A program made the position numbers and the translations under genes. A stretch of DNA of 64,000 nucleotides from Vibrio mimicus (GTDB taxonomy: Bacteria; Pseudomonadota; Gammaproteobacteria; Enterobacterales; Vibrionaceae), in NCBI RefSeq assembly GCF_019048845.1, contig NZ_CP077425.1, positions 434,001 through 498,000 on the forward strand, in the 5' to 3' direction. The notes under the pieces are model-generated. The model saw nothing but the letters and a program-made list of their open reading frames with translations, made no database searches and had not been told where the DNA came from. Below, piece after piece: positions 45,934-54,824 of this stretch (within the stretch, counting starts at the first letter, position 1; every line of letters starts with the position of its first letter).

Positions 45934-48071
45934 GCGGATTTTGCTCCCCGTACTGAACTGTGGGCACGCTCAACACGCGCCGCCGTTTTTCCAGAGTAGA
46001 TAAAGATAGCGATAAACAGCGCCACACAGACTAAACGGATCCAAATCGGCAAACTTGGCCACACCAGCAGCACACCGATCACCGCCAACAGCAAACGCCA
46101 TAAGAGATTCAGCCGCCCTTCCAGATAGCCTTCAATCGCGCCAATCATGGCGTAAGTGCCAAAAATCGCAAAGATGCCGATGGTGACAACCGTGGTCGCA
46201 TCCCAACTGATGAGTTGGGTATAGGCAATCAACACGGGAACCAAATACAAACCTTTGGCAATTTTCCACGCGGTAAATCCGGTGCGCATCGGCGGGGTTT
46301 TGGCGATGGTGGCCGCGGCAAACGCCGTCAAACACACCGGTGGCGTCACGTTACTGTCTTGCGAGAGCCAGAAGATAATAAGGTGCGCCGAAAGCAGAGC
46401 CAGACCAATCGCTTCTAACCCTAAGCTTTGTTGTAACAAGGTTTCCACAAAATCCGCGGGCACAAGGCTAATCAGCTCATGGGCTTTTTCCGCCACCATG
46501 GGCGCATTGAGCAAACTGAGTTGATCCGGTGCCGCCAGCATGAAAATCGCTTTGGCTTGTTCCGGTAATTGCCCCGAAACCATCAAATCCACCAACTGGC
46601 TTTCTGCCAGCAGCTTGTACAGCGCAGGCGCCGAAAGCGTACCCAAAACAATATACGCTGCCGTTACTGGCAGCCCCATCCCCAGCACTAAAGAGGCCAA
46701 AGTGATCAACACCAGCATGGTCAGCAGATCGCCATTTGCCCAGTTGTTGATCATCAATGAGAAGGTATTGCCGATGCCCGTTGTGCTAATGACGTTAATC
46801 ACCAAGCCGATACCGACCAGCAATACCGCGGTGGTCGCCATGTTTTTCGCACCTTGCTCCAACGCTTCAATGATCGCTTTGGGCCCCATTTTGTGATTTT
46901 TGGAAAACCACGAAGCGACAATCACCGACAGAATCGACAAGCCTGCCGCGTACGTTGGGGTAAAGCCTACCACCAATAAGGTCACTAACACGGCAAGTGG
47001 GATCAAGTTATGCCAACCCGACAGCAGCACTTTCATAAACGGCTCTTGGCTCGTAGTGACAATCTGTACGCCCATGCGTTTGGCTTCAATCCGCACGAAA
47101 AACGCAACGGAAAGGAAATAGATAAGTGCCGGAATAAACGACACTGCAACAATATCCACATACGGAATTTGCGTGTACGACGCCATGATGAACGCGCCTG
47201 CGCCCATCACCGGCGGCATGAGTTGCCCACCGGTCGAAGCCGCCGCTTCCACCCCTGCCGCGAAACGTGCTGGAAAGCCGGCTTTTTTCATCATGGGAAT
47301 GGTGATGACACCCGTAGAGACCGTGTTCGCGACACTAGATCCAGACACCGACCCCATCAAACCCGAAGCCAGTACAGCAATAAAACCGGGGCCCCCCACC
47401 ACTTTACCTGCCGCAGCGCGTGACACATCCATGATGTAATCGCCGACACCAGAGCGCACCAAGAAGGCACCAAACAGGATGAACATGAACACGAAGCTCC
47501 AGCTGATCGCTGCAATCGAACCGAACATGCCTTCCGAGGAATAGAAACTGCGATACAGCAGGGTTTCGGCACTTAAGCCGGGAAAATGGAAAATGCCGCC
47601 TGCCCATTTGCTCCAAACCGAGACATAGGTCAGACAGATCAAAATCAGCGTGGGAATAAACCAACCCATGGTGCGGCGGATCATCTCCATCACAATCAAG
47701 ATCGCGAGAATCGAGAACACCCAATCGCTGGTGACAAATTTCACGCCGCGCTCATAGAGTGCATCTTCCGCCAACATCAAATAGATCAAACACGCCAGTG
47801 CCAGCAACGCTAACAACACATCAAACGCCAGCGCAACTTTGCTCTCACGCCAACGAGGCAAGGCGGGATACCAAAGCGCGCAAATCATCGCGAACCCCGC
47901 GAAGTGGATGGCCGAAATCCACAATTCTGACCACGTGGATAACGTATTAAACCAAATGTGCGCCAGTGACAGCAGCACACACAATACGGAAATCGTGCGC
48001 GTTACCCAGCCAAAACGGGTACGGGTCGGCACTTCGAACTTTTCCAGTTCTTGTTCTACTGAATTGCCCAT
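45930..48071 (-). CDS. Fused TRAP transporter permease (small and large subunits)
   Basis: A 713-residue inner-membrane protein with about 16-18 hydrophobic helices: an N-terminal four-helix part equivalent to the DctQ subunit fused to a DctM-like large subunit, the usual form in TAXI-type TRAP systems. It has the GSVSGSSVANTVSTG and GFPARFAAGVEAAASTGGQ motifs of the first scaffold repeat. I start at ATG 48071 with GGAG seven bases upstream, over an in-frame start 24 bases earlier. It takes substrate from the TAXI protein encoded upstream. Na+ coupling is expected from the family. Confidence 0.9.
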   Translation of the reverse strand: MGNSVEQELEKFEVPTRTRFGWVTRTISVLCVLLSLAHIWFNTLSTWSELWISAIHFAGFAMICALWYPALPRWRESKVALAFDVLLALLALACLIYLMLAEDALYERGVKFVTSDWVFSILAILIVMEMIRRTMGWFIPTLILICLTYVSVWSKWAGGIFHFPGLSAETLLYRSFYSSEGMFGSIAAISWSFVFMFILFGAFLVRSGVGDYIMDVSRAAAGKVVGGPGFIAVLASGLMGSVSGSSVANTVSTGVITIPMMKKAGFPARFAAGVEAAASTGGQLMPPVMGAGAFIMASYTQIPYVDIVAVSFIPALIYFLSVAFFVRIEAKRMGVQIVTTSQEPFMKVLLSGWHNLIPLAVLVTLLVVGFTPTYAAGLSILSVIVASWFSKNHKMGPKAIIEALEQGAKNMATTAVLLVGIGLVINVISTTGIGNTFSLMINNWANGDLLTMLVLITLASLVLGMGLPVTAAYIVLGTLSAPALYKLLAESQLVDLMVSGQLPEQAKAIFMLAAPDQLSLLNAPMVAEKAHELISLVPADFVETLLQQSLGLEAIGLALLSAHLIIFWLSQDSNVTPPVCLTAFAAATIAKTPPMRTGFTAWKIAKGLYLVPVLIAYTQLISWDATTVVTIGIFAIFGTYAMIGAIEGYLEGRLNLLWRLLLAVIGVLLVWPSLPIWIRLVCVALFIAIFIYSGKTAARVERAHSSVRGAKSA

Positions 48072-48174
48072 TGCGTTACTCCAACAGCGAGACAACTAAG
48101 CCATATCCCCCCGCGAAGCGGCCGTATTGCAACCACTTCCGGCGGTTTTGGGATAGACGAAGAAAACAGAGATG

Positions 48175-48228
48175 CCCTTTCTTTATTTGTGATTGAAAGG
48201 GTAAGACTGCCCGCTCCCGAGCAGTCTT
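48175..48228 (-). promoter_or_regulatory. Two tandem hairpins between the TAXI and permease genes
   Basis: AAGACTGC/GCAGTCTT (48203-48228) and CCCTTTC/GAAAGGG (48175-48201) form adjacent stems in the 172-base gap between the two genes. Neither has a T-run. This would fit partial attenuation or 3'-end protection giving more binding protein than permease. Confidence 0.55.
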
Positions 48229-48243
48229 TCGCGTTCGCCGAAC

Positions 48244-49251
48244 TTACTGTGGCATCAAGTGGGCTGGAATTTTAATCCCCACTTCTTGGTAGTAACGCGC
48301 CGCACCGGCGTGCAGTGGCATGGGCAAGCCTTCGATGGCTTTCTCAATCGCCATATCTTTGGTCGCTTTGTGGATGCCTTGTAGGAAAGCTAAGTTCTCG
48401 TACATGGCTTTAGTGAGCTGATACACATCCTCTTCCGAAATATCGGTGCGCACCGCGAGGAAATTCGGCTGAGCAATGGTGGTGATGGTTTTATCGACGC
48501 CCGGATAGGTGTTCGCCGGAATATCAAACTTGGTCCACAAATTGTAGTTACCGTTGGCTTGTTTGATCTGCTCATCGGTAAAAGAGAGGATCTTGATGTC
48601 GTTGCCCATCGCTGCAAAAGCTTGAGTCACCGCGCCCACGGGCACACCTGCTGGCGTGTTCATGCCATCAATGGTGCCGTTTTGCAGCGCACTAGCACTG
48701 CCGCCGTAACCCAAATAAGCCAGATTAAAGGTATCAGGGTCAACGCCAATCCCTTGCATGATCTGCCGACCCGAAAATTCCGTGCCCGAATTTTTCGAAC
48801 CAATCGAGAACTTTTTCCCTTTCATGCTGGCCAGATCGGCAATGGTTCCGGTTGGCGCGAGATCAGAGCGGACAATAAAGTGTTCCACGTTCTGCCACAG
48901 CATAGAAACCGAACGTAATTGGTTTTGACGCTCCGCATACGGGCCTTCGCCCGCCCATGCCCAAGCACCGTACAAACCTTGCAAAATCGCGAACTGGGCT
49001 TCGTTATCGTTCATCAACTTCACGTTTTCACCCGATCCTGCCGAGCTAATCGCGGAGAGTGAAAAGTGGTAGCTCGGGGTGAGTTTAACTTTGGTCAGGG
49101 TCGCCAGAGCTACACCTACGGGGTAATAGGTTCCTCCGGTTGACGCGGTGGCAAGAATGTAGCTACGTTCTTCGGCTGCGTAAGCTCCACCGATTAAACC
49201 AAACGAAGTGATGGCGGCTAATAGGGTTTGCGTAAGGCGCTTTTGTTTCAT
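48244..49251 (-). CDS. TAXI-family TRAP solute-binding protein
   Basis: A 335-residue periplasmic protein. Signal peptide about 1-26 (ending Ala-Tyr-Ala). The mature start YILATASTGGTYYPVGVALA is the TAXI signature (thermophilic ATP-dependent immunogenic-protein group), and GKKFSIGSKNSGTEFSGRQI at about 135 is the second conserved site. It binds a small organic acid and hands it to the TRAP permease. Ligand unknown from sequence; the lhgO neighbour suggests C5 dicarboxylates such as 2-hydroxyglutarate or 2-oxoglutarate. GGAGAG precedes the ATG 49251. It is first in the operon, under a sigma-54 promoter. Confidence 0.88.
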   Translation of the reverse strand: MKQKRLTQTLLAAITSFGLIGGAYAAEERSYILATASTGGTYYPVGVALATLTKVKLTPSYHFSLSAISSAGSGENVKLMNDNEAQFAILQGLYGAWAWAGEGPYAERQNQLRSVSMLWQNVEHFIVRSDLAPTGTIADLASMKGKKFSIGSKNSGTEFSGRQIMQGIGVDPDTFNLAYLGYGGSASALQNGTIDGMNTPAGVPVGAVTQAFAAMGNDIKILSFTDEQIKQANGNYNLWTKFDIPANTYPGVDKTITTIAQPNFLAVRTDISEEDVYQLTKAMYENLAFLQGIHKATKDMAIEKAIEGLPMPLHAGAARYYQEVGIKIPAHLMPQ

Positions 49252-49327
49252 CGTGACTCTCCATGTTGTGATTATTTTTCGATGCTGCACCGTTTCCAAA
49301 CGTACAGCATGAGCAATATCAGTAAGA

Positions 49328-49342
49328 GCAAAGAAGATGCCA
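49328..49342 (-). promoter_or_regulatory. Sigma-54 promoter of the TAXI-TRAP-lhgO operon
   Basis: On the minus strand TGGCAT-N5-TTGC gives GG at -24 and GC at -12 with ten bases between. The start would be near 49316, about 65 bases before the gene. Confidence 0.75.
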
Positions 49343-49391
49343 AAAATTAATCCATTGTTTTATAAGGTATTAATTTTCAAGACTGATAAAA

Positions 49392-49411
49392 ATGAGCAAA
49401 ATCTTGCTGAT
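49392..49411. promoter_or_regulatory. Upstream activator site 1 for the DctD-like regulator
   Basis: ATGAGCAAAATCTTGCTGAT is a near-palindrome about 75-95 bases upstream of the predicted start. Confidence 0.6.
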
Positions 49412-49431
49412 TGAGCCTAAAGTACATCAGC

Positions 49432-49454
49432 AAAAAACCGCCGATCATCGCGCG
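49432..49454 (-). terminator. Possible terminator of the DctD-like gene
   Basis: On the minus strand CGC-G-CGAT-G-ATCG-GCG forms a stem with one bulged G, followed by TTTTTT. It lies inside a larger TTGAGCCTAAA inverted repeat (49411-49468). Confidence 0.5.
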
Positions 49455-49536
49455 TGTTTTAGGCTCAAAAATCAGGAGAGCGATCACGCAAGGTTAACTA
49501 AATGTGATCAATGCTAATAAAAATCATTGAAAAGTG

Positions 49537-49556
49537 ATGAGCAAAATTTTGCTCAT
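49537..49556. promoter_or_regulatory. Upstream activator site 2 for the DctD-like regulator
   Basis: ATGAGCAAAATTTTGCTCAT is a perfect palindrome with the same core as site 1, about 220-240 bases upstream of the start; it overlaps the 3' end of the regulator gene. Confidence 0.6.
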
Positions 49557-50905
49557 TCCTCCTGCGAAGTAAAATCACCGCGGAGCAAACCAAACTTCTG
49601 CATTTTCTGATTCAGAGTGCGCCTTGGCAGATCTAGCTCTTTCATCACTTCACTGATGTTACCTTGATGACGATGCAGCGCCTGAGCGATCACTTTACGT
49701 TCAAAATTGTGTACCTGAATCGCCAGCGGTAACCCTGCTGAAGCTTCTTCTTCAGTCATTCCCGGACGTGAAACCAGAATTTCCCCAACACTGATGCTGT
49801 CATCCAGCGCATAACGCAGCGCGACATTACGCAGCTCGCGCACGTTGCCCGGCCAACGATAAGTGAGCAGCGCCAGCCGATCCGCTTCACTTAGGCTGCG
49901 CCATGTCGGTTTCACTTGTACGCAGAAGTGTTCAAACAGCAGCAAAATATCGTCACCTCGCTCACGCAGCGGCGGTAAATAGAGCTGCGCAACATTGAGG
50001 CGATAGAACAGATCTTGGCGAAATTCCGCGTGTTGACGCAGCTCTTCCTTGGCTGCCGCGATGACCCGCAGATCAATGGTGATCGGCTGATTACTGCCCA
50101 CCCGCTCTACCACATGATCTTGCAGCACGCGGAGCACTTTCACTTGCATGGCCAGCGGCATGCTCTCGATTTCATCCAGAAACAGCGTGCCTTTATCGGC
50201 CAATTCCAGCTTGCCAATCCGCCGCTTCACCGCACCGGTAAACGCGCCCGCTTCATGGCCGAACAGTTCACTTTCAAACAAGTTTTCTGGGATCGCGCCA
50301 CAGTTGATTGCCACAAACTGACCACGCTGACGCTCGCTGGCTTGATGCAGACACTGCGCCACCAGTTCTTTGCCACAGCCAGTTTCGCCGTAAATGATCA
50401 CGTTGGTATCCATCGCTGCGACTTTGGCGATTTGCTCGCGCAGCAGTTGAATCGACTTACACTGCCCAATCAAGATCTGCTCTAACCCTTTGGCAGAAGC
50501 AAGATAGTGGGCACGCGATTGTGATGACAACGCGTTTTGGTACTGACTGACCGCTTGCGCCACGGTGTTGGCAAGGCGCTCCGGTTGGAATGGCTTCTCG
50601 ATAAAATCGAACGCGCCTTGATGCAGCGCTTTCACCGCCATGTCGACATCGCCATGTCCAGTGATCAAAATCACTGGCATCAGCGATTGCACATTTTTCA
50701 ACGCCACCAACAGACTCAATCCATCAGTATCGGGCAGGCGCACATCACTCACCACGGCGGCGAAATTCTGCTGCTCAATCGCCTCTAACGCGGATGCGCC
50801 ATCAGCAAACATCGCCACGTCAAAACCCGCCAGTTGTAACCACTGGCCTGTGGCTTGGCGCACAATGTCGTCGTCCTCAATCAATGCAATCCGTTGGCTT
50901 TCCAC
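49553..50905 (-). CDS. Sigma-54-dependent response regulator (DctD-like)
   Basis: A 450-residue activator. The receiver domain has Asp11/Asp12, phospho-Asp54 and Lys104. The AAA+ domain has Walker A GETGCGKE, the sigma-54 loop GAFTGA and DEIES in Walker B. The Fis-like helix-turn-helix is GNISEVMKELDLPRRTLNQKMQ at the C-terminus. Divergent from the sensor kinase gene. It should bind the two ATGAGCAAAA palindromes and activate the TAXI-TRAP-lhgO promoter when phosphorylated. The second palindrome overlaps its own stop codon region. Confidence 0.9.
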   Translation of the reverse strand: MESQRIALIEDDDIVRQATGQWLQLAGFDVAMFADGASALEAIEQQNFAAVVSDVRLPDTDGLSLLVALKNVQSLMPVILITGHGDVDMAVKALHQGAFDFIEKPFQPERLANTVAQAVSQYQNALSSQSRAHYLASAKGLEQILIGQCKSIQLLREQIAKVAAMDTNVIIYGETGCGKELVAQCLHQASERQRGQFVAINCGAIPENLFESELFGHEAGAFTGAVKRRIGKLELADKGTLFLDEIESMPLAMQVKVLRVLQDHVVERVGSNQPITIDLRVIAAAKEELRQHAEFRQDLFYRLNVAQLYLPPLRERGDDILLLFEHFCVQVKPTWRSLSEADRLALLTYRWPGNVRELRNVALRYALDDSISVGEILVSRPGMTEEEASAGLPLAIQVHNFERKVIAQALHRHQGNISEVMKELDLPRRTLNQKMQKFGLLRGDFTSQEE

Positions 50906-51068
50906 GCTTTATTCTCTGTTCTATTTATAGTGCGGCTAAAGTAAGCAAATTTGTCGAGCTTGGAAAGGAGCCGCCTCTCACTTCTGAGTTACCCGTCATT
51001 AACATTTATCGCTTTCGTTGCTAAGTTGAACCGTCAAGCTCGGTGCTCGTTTTACATAGGGAAATGCT

Positions 51069-53123
51069 TTGAAGCTCAATAAAGCAAGTTGGATAGTGTT
51101 GGGGATTTTACTGCTGATCGCGGTGCGATGGGGTTCGCATGCCGTCAGTGAAAACTGGCAATTGGGGCAAGCGCAGCGTCACGGCGAGCAGCGTTTGCTC
51201 GATTACATCAGTGATGTGAGGCGCACTCTCAGTCGCTTTTATCATTTGCCCTACCTGATGACCAATGAAGCCAACACGCTCAAGCTGTTTCAGGGCGATG
51301 ATCGCCCGCAAGCCCAATTACAGCAACAATTGGCGCAACTCGATAAAGCCGCGAATACCAAAGGTTGGTACATACTGACGCTTTCCGGTTCACTGCTAAC
51401 GGCCAGTAAAAATACTGAAAACTGGAAGCTCTCTGATGGCAAAGCCATCATCCATAAGATTTTACAGCAGCGCGAAGGGATTTCGATTGTCACCAAATCC
51501 GTTGGCACTAAGCCCATTTACTTTGTGGCCGCTCCGGTTTACTTAGATCTGGAAATCATCGGCGCCGTTGCGGTGCAAGTGGATTTAAATGTTTTGGCTG
51601 ATCAATGGTTTGCCAACGATGAATTAATCCTCTTTCAAAATGCTCAACGCCACTATTTTCTCTCTAGCAGTTCAGTTTACAGCGCAGACTGGATTGCGAC
51701 TCACCCGGAAGTAACGGAAGCAGCACACAAACGCACCCTCTTTGATAGCACACGCATCACACTGTGGAATGTCGAACAAGCACCTTATCTTGCTCAATCC
51801 GTCACGCTGGATGACCTGAATTGGACCATTACCTACCTCACTCCGCTTAACTCCATCAATGCCACGGTGATGTGGATCAGCGCTAGCTCTGTTGCCACCG
51901 TTTTATTGCTGCTGTTACTGGTAAGGCTGCGTTATGAGCAGTATCAAAAACGCCTGAGTGAAGCCAAGATTCAGCAAGTGTTGTTTGAGGCCGAAGAGCG
52001 GCAGCGCAATATGATCAACAAAACCCACGTTGGGCTGCTGCTGATCGATGGACAAGGCCGCATTGAAGAGATCAATCCGATGGCGAAGCGCTATTTCAGT
52101 CTTTCGGAAAGCATGGTGCGTCACCTGCAAGCGTGGTCGCTGTTTGACACTGGAAACCCCAGTGCCACTGTGCCACTGCTGCTGAAAAATCTCACCGAGC
52201 ATCAAGAGCTAGCCGACATCACCAACGTGGAAACGGTCGCGCGACGCAGTGATGGCAGTTTGTTTCCGGTGCTGTTCTCCCTGATTGCGGTCTGTTGGAA
52301 AGATCGCCGACACTATTTGGTGACACTGATTGATATCAGTAAACGCAAGAAGGCGGAAATCGCACTTCAGAATGCCAACCGCGATTTGCAACAGCGAGTA
52401 GAAGAGCGCACCGCTGCGCTGAAATCCGCTCAACAAGAGCTGATCGAAGCCAGCAAAATGGCCGCACTGGGACGCATGTCAAGTGCGATCACCCATGAGT
52501 TCAATCAGCCCCTCACCGGTTTACGCACCCTACTTTCTAGCAACGAATTGCTCCTTGAACGCGGTGAAACTCAGCTGCTCAAAGCCAATACTAAGCTGGT
52601 GCATTCTTTGATTGATCGTATGGCAGCGATGACTTCCCAACTCAAATCCTTCGCGTTTAATCGCCCCGACGCTTTGCAAGCCATCTCGCTGCCCGATGCG
52701 TTACAGGAGATTTTGCGCATCCATCAAGCACGCTTAACTCCGGTGGATGTCCGAGTTCGGCTTTCTAGCGATCTGCCTTTGGTGATGGGAGAAGAGCAAC
52801 GCTTGCGCCAAGTGCTCGGTAACTTGGTGTCGAATGCGTTAGATGCGATGAGTCAAACCTTAGAACCGAAGCTCAGCATTAGCGCCGTGAGTGAAGAAGA
52901 TCAAGTGATCGTGCGCGTAAGTGACAACGGTTGTGGGATTGCCCCTGAGCTTCTCACCACCATGTTTGAGCCGTTTCAAACCAGCAAGAAAATGGGCGAA
53001 GGATTAGGGCTTGGCCTAGCGATTGTCGCCAATAGCCTGAGAGATATGCAAGGCAGTATCGTGGCAACGAATAATCCCGATGCGGGCATGAGCTTTGAAA
53101 TCCGCTTACGCGCCGCCCAATAG
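51069..53123 (+). CDS. Sensor histidine kinase (DctB-like)
   Basis: A 684-residue inner-membrane kinase. TM1 is at about 6-22, a periplasmic double-sensor region of about 250 residues follows (its YILTLSGSLLTASK and PIYFVAAPVYLDLEIIGAV elements are typical of dCache in DctB), TM2 lies near 268-288 (VMWISASSVATVLLLLLLV), then a PAS domain, and a HisKA/HATPase core with the H-box SSAITHEFNQPLTGL at about 470-485 and N-box NLVSNALDAM. The start is TTG 51069 with AGGGA upstream. It probably senses the organic acid that the TAXI system imports. It is transcribed away from its regulator. Confidence 0.88.
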   Translation: MKLNKASWIVLGILLLIAVRWGSHAVSENWQLGQAQRHGEQRLLDYISDVRRTLSRFYHLPYLMTNEANTLKLFQGDDRPQAQLQQQLAQLDKAANTKGWYILTLSGSLLTASKNTENWKLSDGKAIIHKILQQREGISIVTKSVGTKPIYFVAAPVYLDLEIIGAVAVQVDLNVLADQWFANDELILFQNAQRHYFLSSSSVYSADWIATHPEVTEAAHKRTLFDSTRITLWNVEQAPYLAQSVTLDDLNWTITYLTPLNSINATVMWISASSVATVLLLLLLVRLRYEQYQKRLSEAKIQQVLFEAEERQRNMINKTHVGLLLIDGQGRIEEINPMAKRYFSLSESMVRHLQAWSLFDTGNPSATVPLLLKNLTEHQELADITNVETVARRSDGSLFPVLFSLIAVCWKDRRHYLVTLIDISKRKKAEIALQNANRDLQQRVEERTAALKSAQQELIEASKMAALGRMSSAITHEFNQPLTGLRTLLSSNELLLERGETQLLKANTKLVHSLIDRMAAMTSQLKSFAFNRPDALQAISLPDALQEILRIHQARLTPVDVRVRLSSDLPLVMGEEQRLRQVLGNLVSNALDAMSQTLEPKLSISAVSEEDQVIVRVSDNGCGIAPELLTTMFEPFQTSKKMGEGLGLGLAIVANSLRDMQGSIVATNNPDAGMSFEIRLRAAQ

Positions 53124-53147
53124 CGGCAACGTGCTCGGTTAAAAAGA

Positions 53148-53176
53148 AAAACAGGTTGTACGAGACAACCTGTTTT
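53148..53176. terminator. Bidirectional terminator between the sensor and LPMO genes
   Basis: AAAACAGGTTGT pairs with ACAACCTGTTTT across five bases. A T4 run follows on the plus strand and an A-rich tract on the other side gives a T-run on the minus strand. Confidence 0.85.
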
Positions 53177-53237
53177 GGCGAGTGACAGCGCCTTTTGAGC
53201 GCATATAAACGCTCAGCTTGTCAAAGAGGCAGCGCGC

Positions 53238-54407
53238 TTAGCGCCACACACCCCATTCGCCTATGGTTCCCGGCTCTTCACCTTGTGTCCACCACTGGGC
53301 AGTCCAGCTCTTGCCTTTATGAGTGACTACCGCGCCAGCGGTATAAGTCTTGCTCTTATCCCATGCATTTTCGGGTTGAGTCGGTGGCGTGGTATCTCCT
53401 TTGGTGAGCGATAAGCGGTAAGTGAGGTTACTGTTTGGCGCAAAGACTTGGTTGGCGTACAAATTTTGCGTATCAAACATGTAGTGGTTCATCTCTTGGT
53501 GCCAAATACCGATAAACCATTCGCCGTTTTTGAGCTGATTGAACTGACCCGCGAGCTCGGCAGGCCAAGTCTCCAAATTGTTGGCACGGATTGGCAATGC
53601 AATATCTGTCGTTTCCATACCTGTCGCATCAAATGTTCGCAAGCGAACACTGTCTCCGACTTCAACAGGGCCAAACCCTTGCGGTACGTAGTAACCCAAT
53701 GCGGTGAGATTAACTGGCTCTGCGGGATCAGTCGGCCCAGGAGGGGGAGTACTGCCACCAAAGCTGATATCACTACAGTTGTAGAAGCCTTCACCACCTG
53801 CATCTACTCGCTGCCAGCGCGTGTAAAGAATCGCATCGCCACTGCGACCTTGCGGCAGTGTGACTTTAAAACGGTATTTCTTATCACTTCCCGCGGCCAC
53901 ATCATCCGAGCTGCCCACCAATGCCAAGTCATCCCACGTCAGTGGCTTGGTGTGGTCGTAATTCGCTTTACTTAAATAAAATTGCCAATACGAAGGATTG
54001 TGAGGCGTTGCCGCATGGAACACGACCTCAATTTGACCATTGGCATCTAAGGTGATTCCGGTTTTTTGCCAATGGGCAGAAGGCACATTCAAGCCCGCTT
54101 TGGCTTTATCGCCCGCCGAACAGAGCTCGCCATCTTTCACCACCGCTTTTACCGCGGCCATATCCCGATACTGCTGCACATTGGCCGAGACTTCATTGCG
54201 CTGCACAAACGGAAAAGCGCCGGAAACATCATAGGCCGCCTGACAAGCCTGATTTGGAATCGCGTTATCCCAAAAACCGCCGTCAAGGTAACAGGTGTTT
54301 TGCCTTGCACTTGGGAACTCCACCCAGCCATGCGCTTGTACCTGCGGTGCAGCCAAAACCCCGAGCATAACTGAGCCTAGCGCACTGATTTTTAATCCGT
54401 ATTTCAT
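53238..54407 (-). CDS. Secreted AA10 lytic polysaccharide monooxygenase with CBM5/12
   Basis: A 389-residue exported copper enzyme that cuts crystalline chitin or similar polymers. Signal peptide 1-25; mature N-terminal His26 forms the copper histidine brace with His112 (SAHWQKTG). The AA10 fold spans about 26-205. Then comes a Pro-rich linker and a middle domain (about 210-330), and a C-terminal CBM5/12 (AWDKSKTYTAGAVVTHKGKSW ... WWTQGE). This is the spindolin-like group of the V. cholerae secreted proteins. AGGAATAACC precedes the ATG. The gene stands alone. Confidence 0.92.
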   Translation of the reverse strand: MKYGLKISALGSVMLGVLAAPQVQAHGWVEFPSARQNTCYLDGGFWDNAIPNQACQAAYDVSGAFPFVQRNEVSANVQQYRDMAAVKAVVKDGELCSAGDKAKAGLNVPSAHWQKTGITLDANGQIEVVFHAATPHNPSYWQFYLSKANYDHTKPLTWDDLALVGSSDDVAAGSDKKYRFKVTLPQGRSGDAILYTRWQRVDAGGEGFYNCSDISFGGSTPPPGPTDPAEPVNLTALGYYVPQGFGPVEVGDSVRLRTFDATGMETTDIALPIRANNLETWPAELAGQFNQLKNGEWFIGIWHQEMNHYMFDTQNLYANQVFAPNSNLTYRLSLTKGDTTPPTQPENAWDKSKTYTAGAVVTHKGKSWTAQWWTQGEEPGTIGEWGVWR

Positions 54408-54737
54408 GGTTATTCCTTATTCGTTCTGACTATTGTGATTCGCCATTCTTGTTTACAAATGGCTAACAAAAGCTAGCAATAACCCCAAAATAGCGTGTCA
54501 ATTTCCGCATAAAGAAAGTAGGAAAATGGTCAATTTGTCGACTACTTTCCAGCATCCACCTGCAACTTTTACTGCTTACCTTAAGCTTTCGAGGCACTTC
54601 AAATTCTATCTCTGTCGCAAGTTAAGCTCAGGTTAAAGATTGACTCTGTCAACAAAACCGCCGGCAACTGGGTTTGTATCAAGAAATCAAACCGCGCTTT
54701 TTCGAAAGCTTTACTCAGCCTGACGGATTCCTTACAC
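54408..54737. other. LPMO/DUF3316 divergent promoter region
   Basis: About 330 bases with no credible gene. It must contain the leftward LPMO promoter and the rightward DUF3316 promoter. No known operator recognised. No c-di-GMP-I riboswitch consensus was found when looked for. Confidence 0.35.
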
Positions 54738-54803
54738 AGCAAGCGTTAGGATGAAACGTGTACCTCAGTACAGGATTTCCTTAATGGAAAAACACCGCTT
54801 GCT
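54738..54803 (+). promoter_or_regulatory. Three-way-junction leader before the DUF3316 gene
   Basis: AGCAAGCG (54738-54745) pairs with CGCTTGCT (54796-54803) to close a domain with two hairpins: TGTAC-CTCA-GTACA (54759-54772) and TTTCC-TTAAT-GGAAA (54776-54790). It ends 21 bases before the ATG, near the ribosome-binding site. No known riboswitch class fits. Confidence 0.4.
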
Positions 54804-54824
54804 AACCAATAGAAGGATAGAGAA

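Noticed and set aside
47010..47423. 137-residue plus-strand frame rich in His and Arg
   Set aside because: It lies opposite the TRAP permease, has no ribosome-binding site, and its composition reflects the GC-rich complement of membrane helices.
54738..54803. c-di-GMP-I (GEMM) riboswitch before the DUF3316 gene
   Set aside because: The core sequences expected for GEMM (the GACGCAAAGC-type joining region and receptor) are not present, only a three-way-junction shape.
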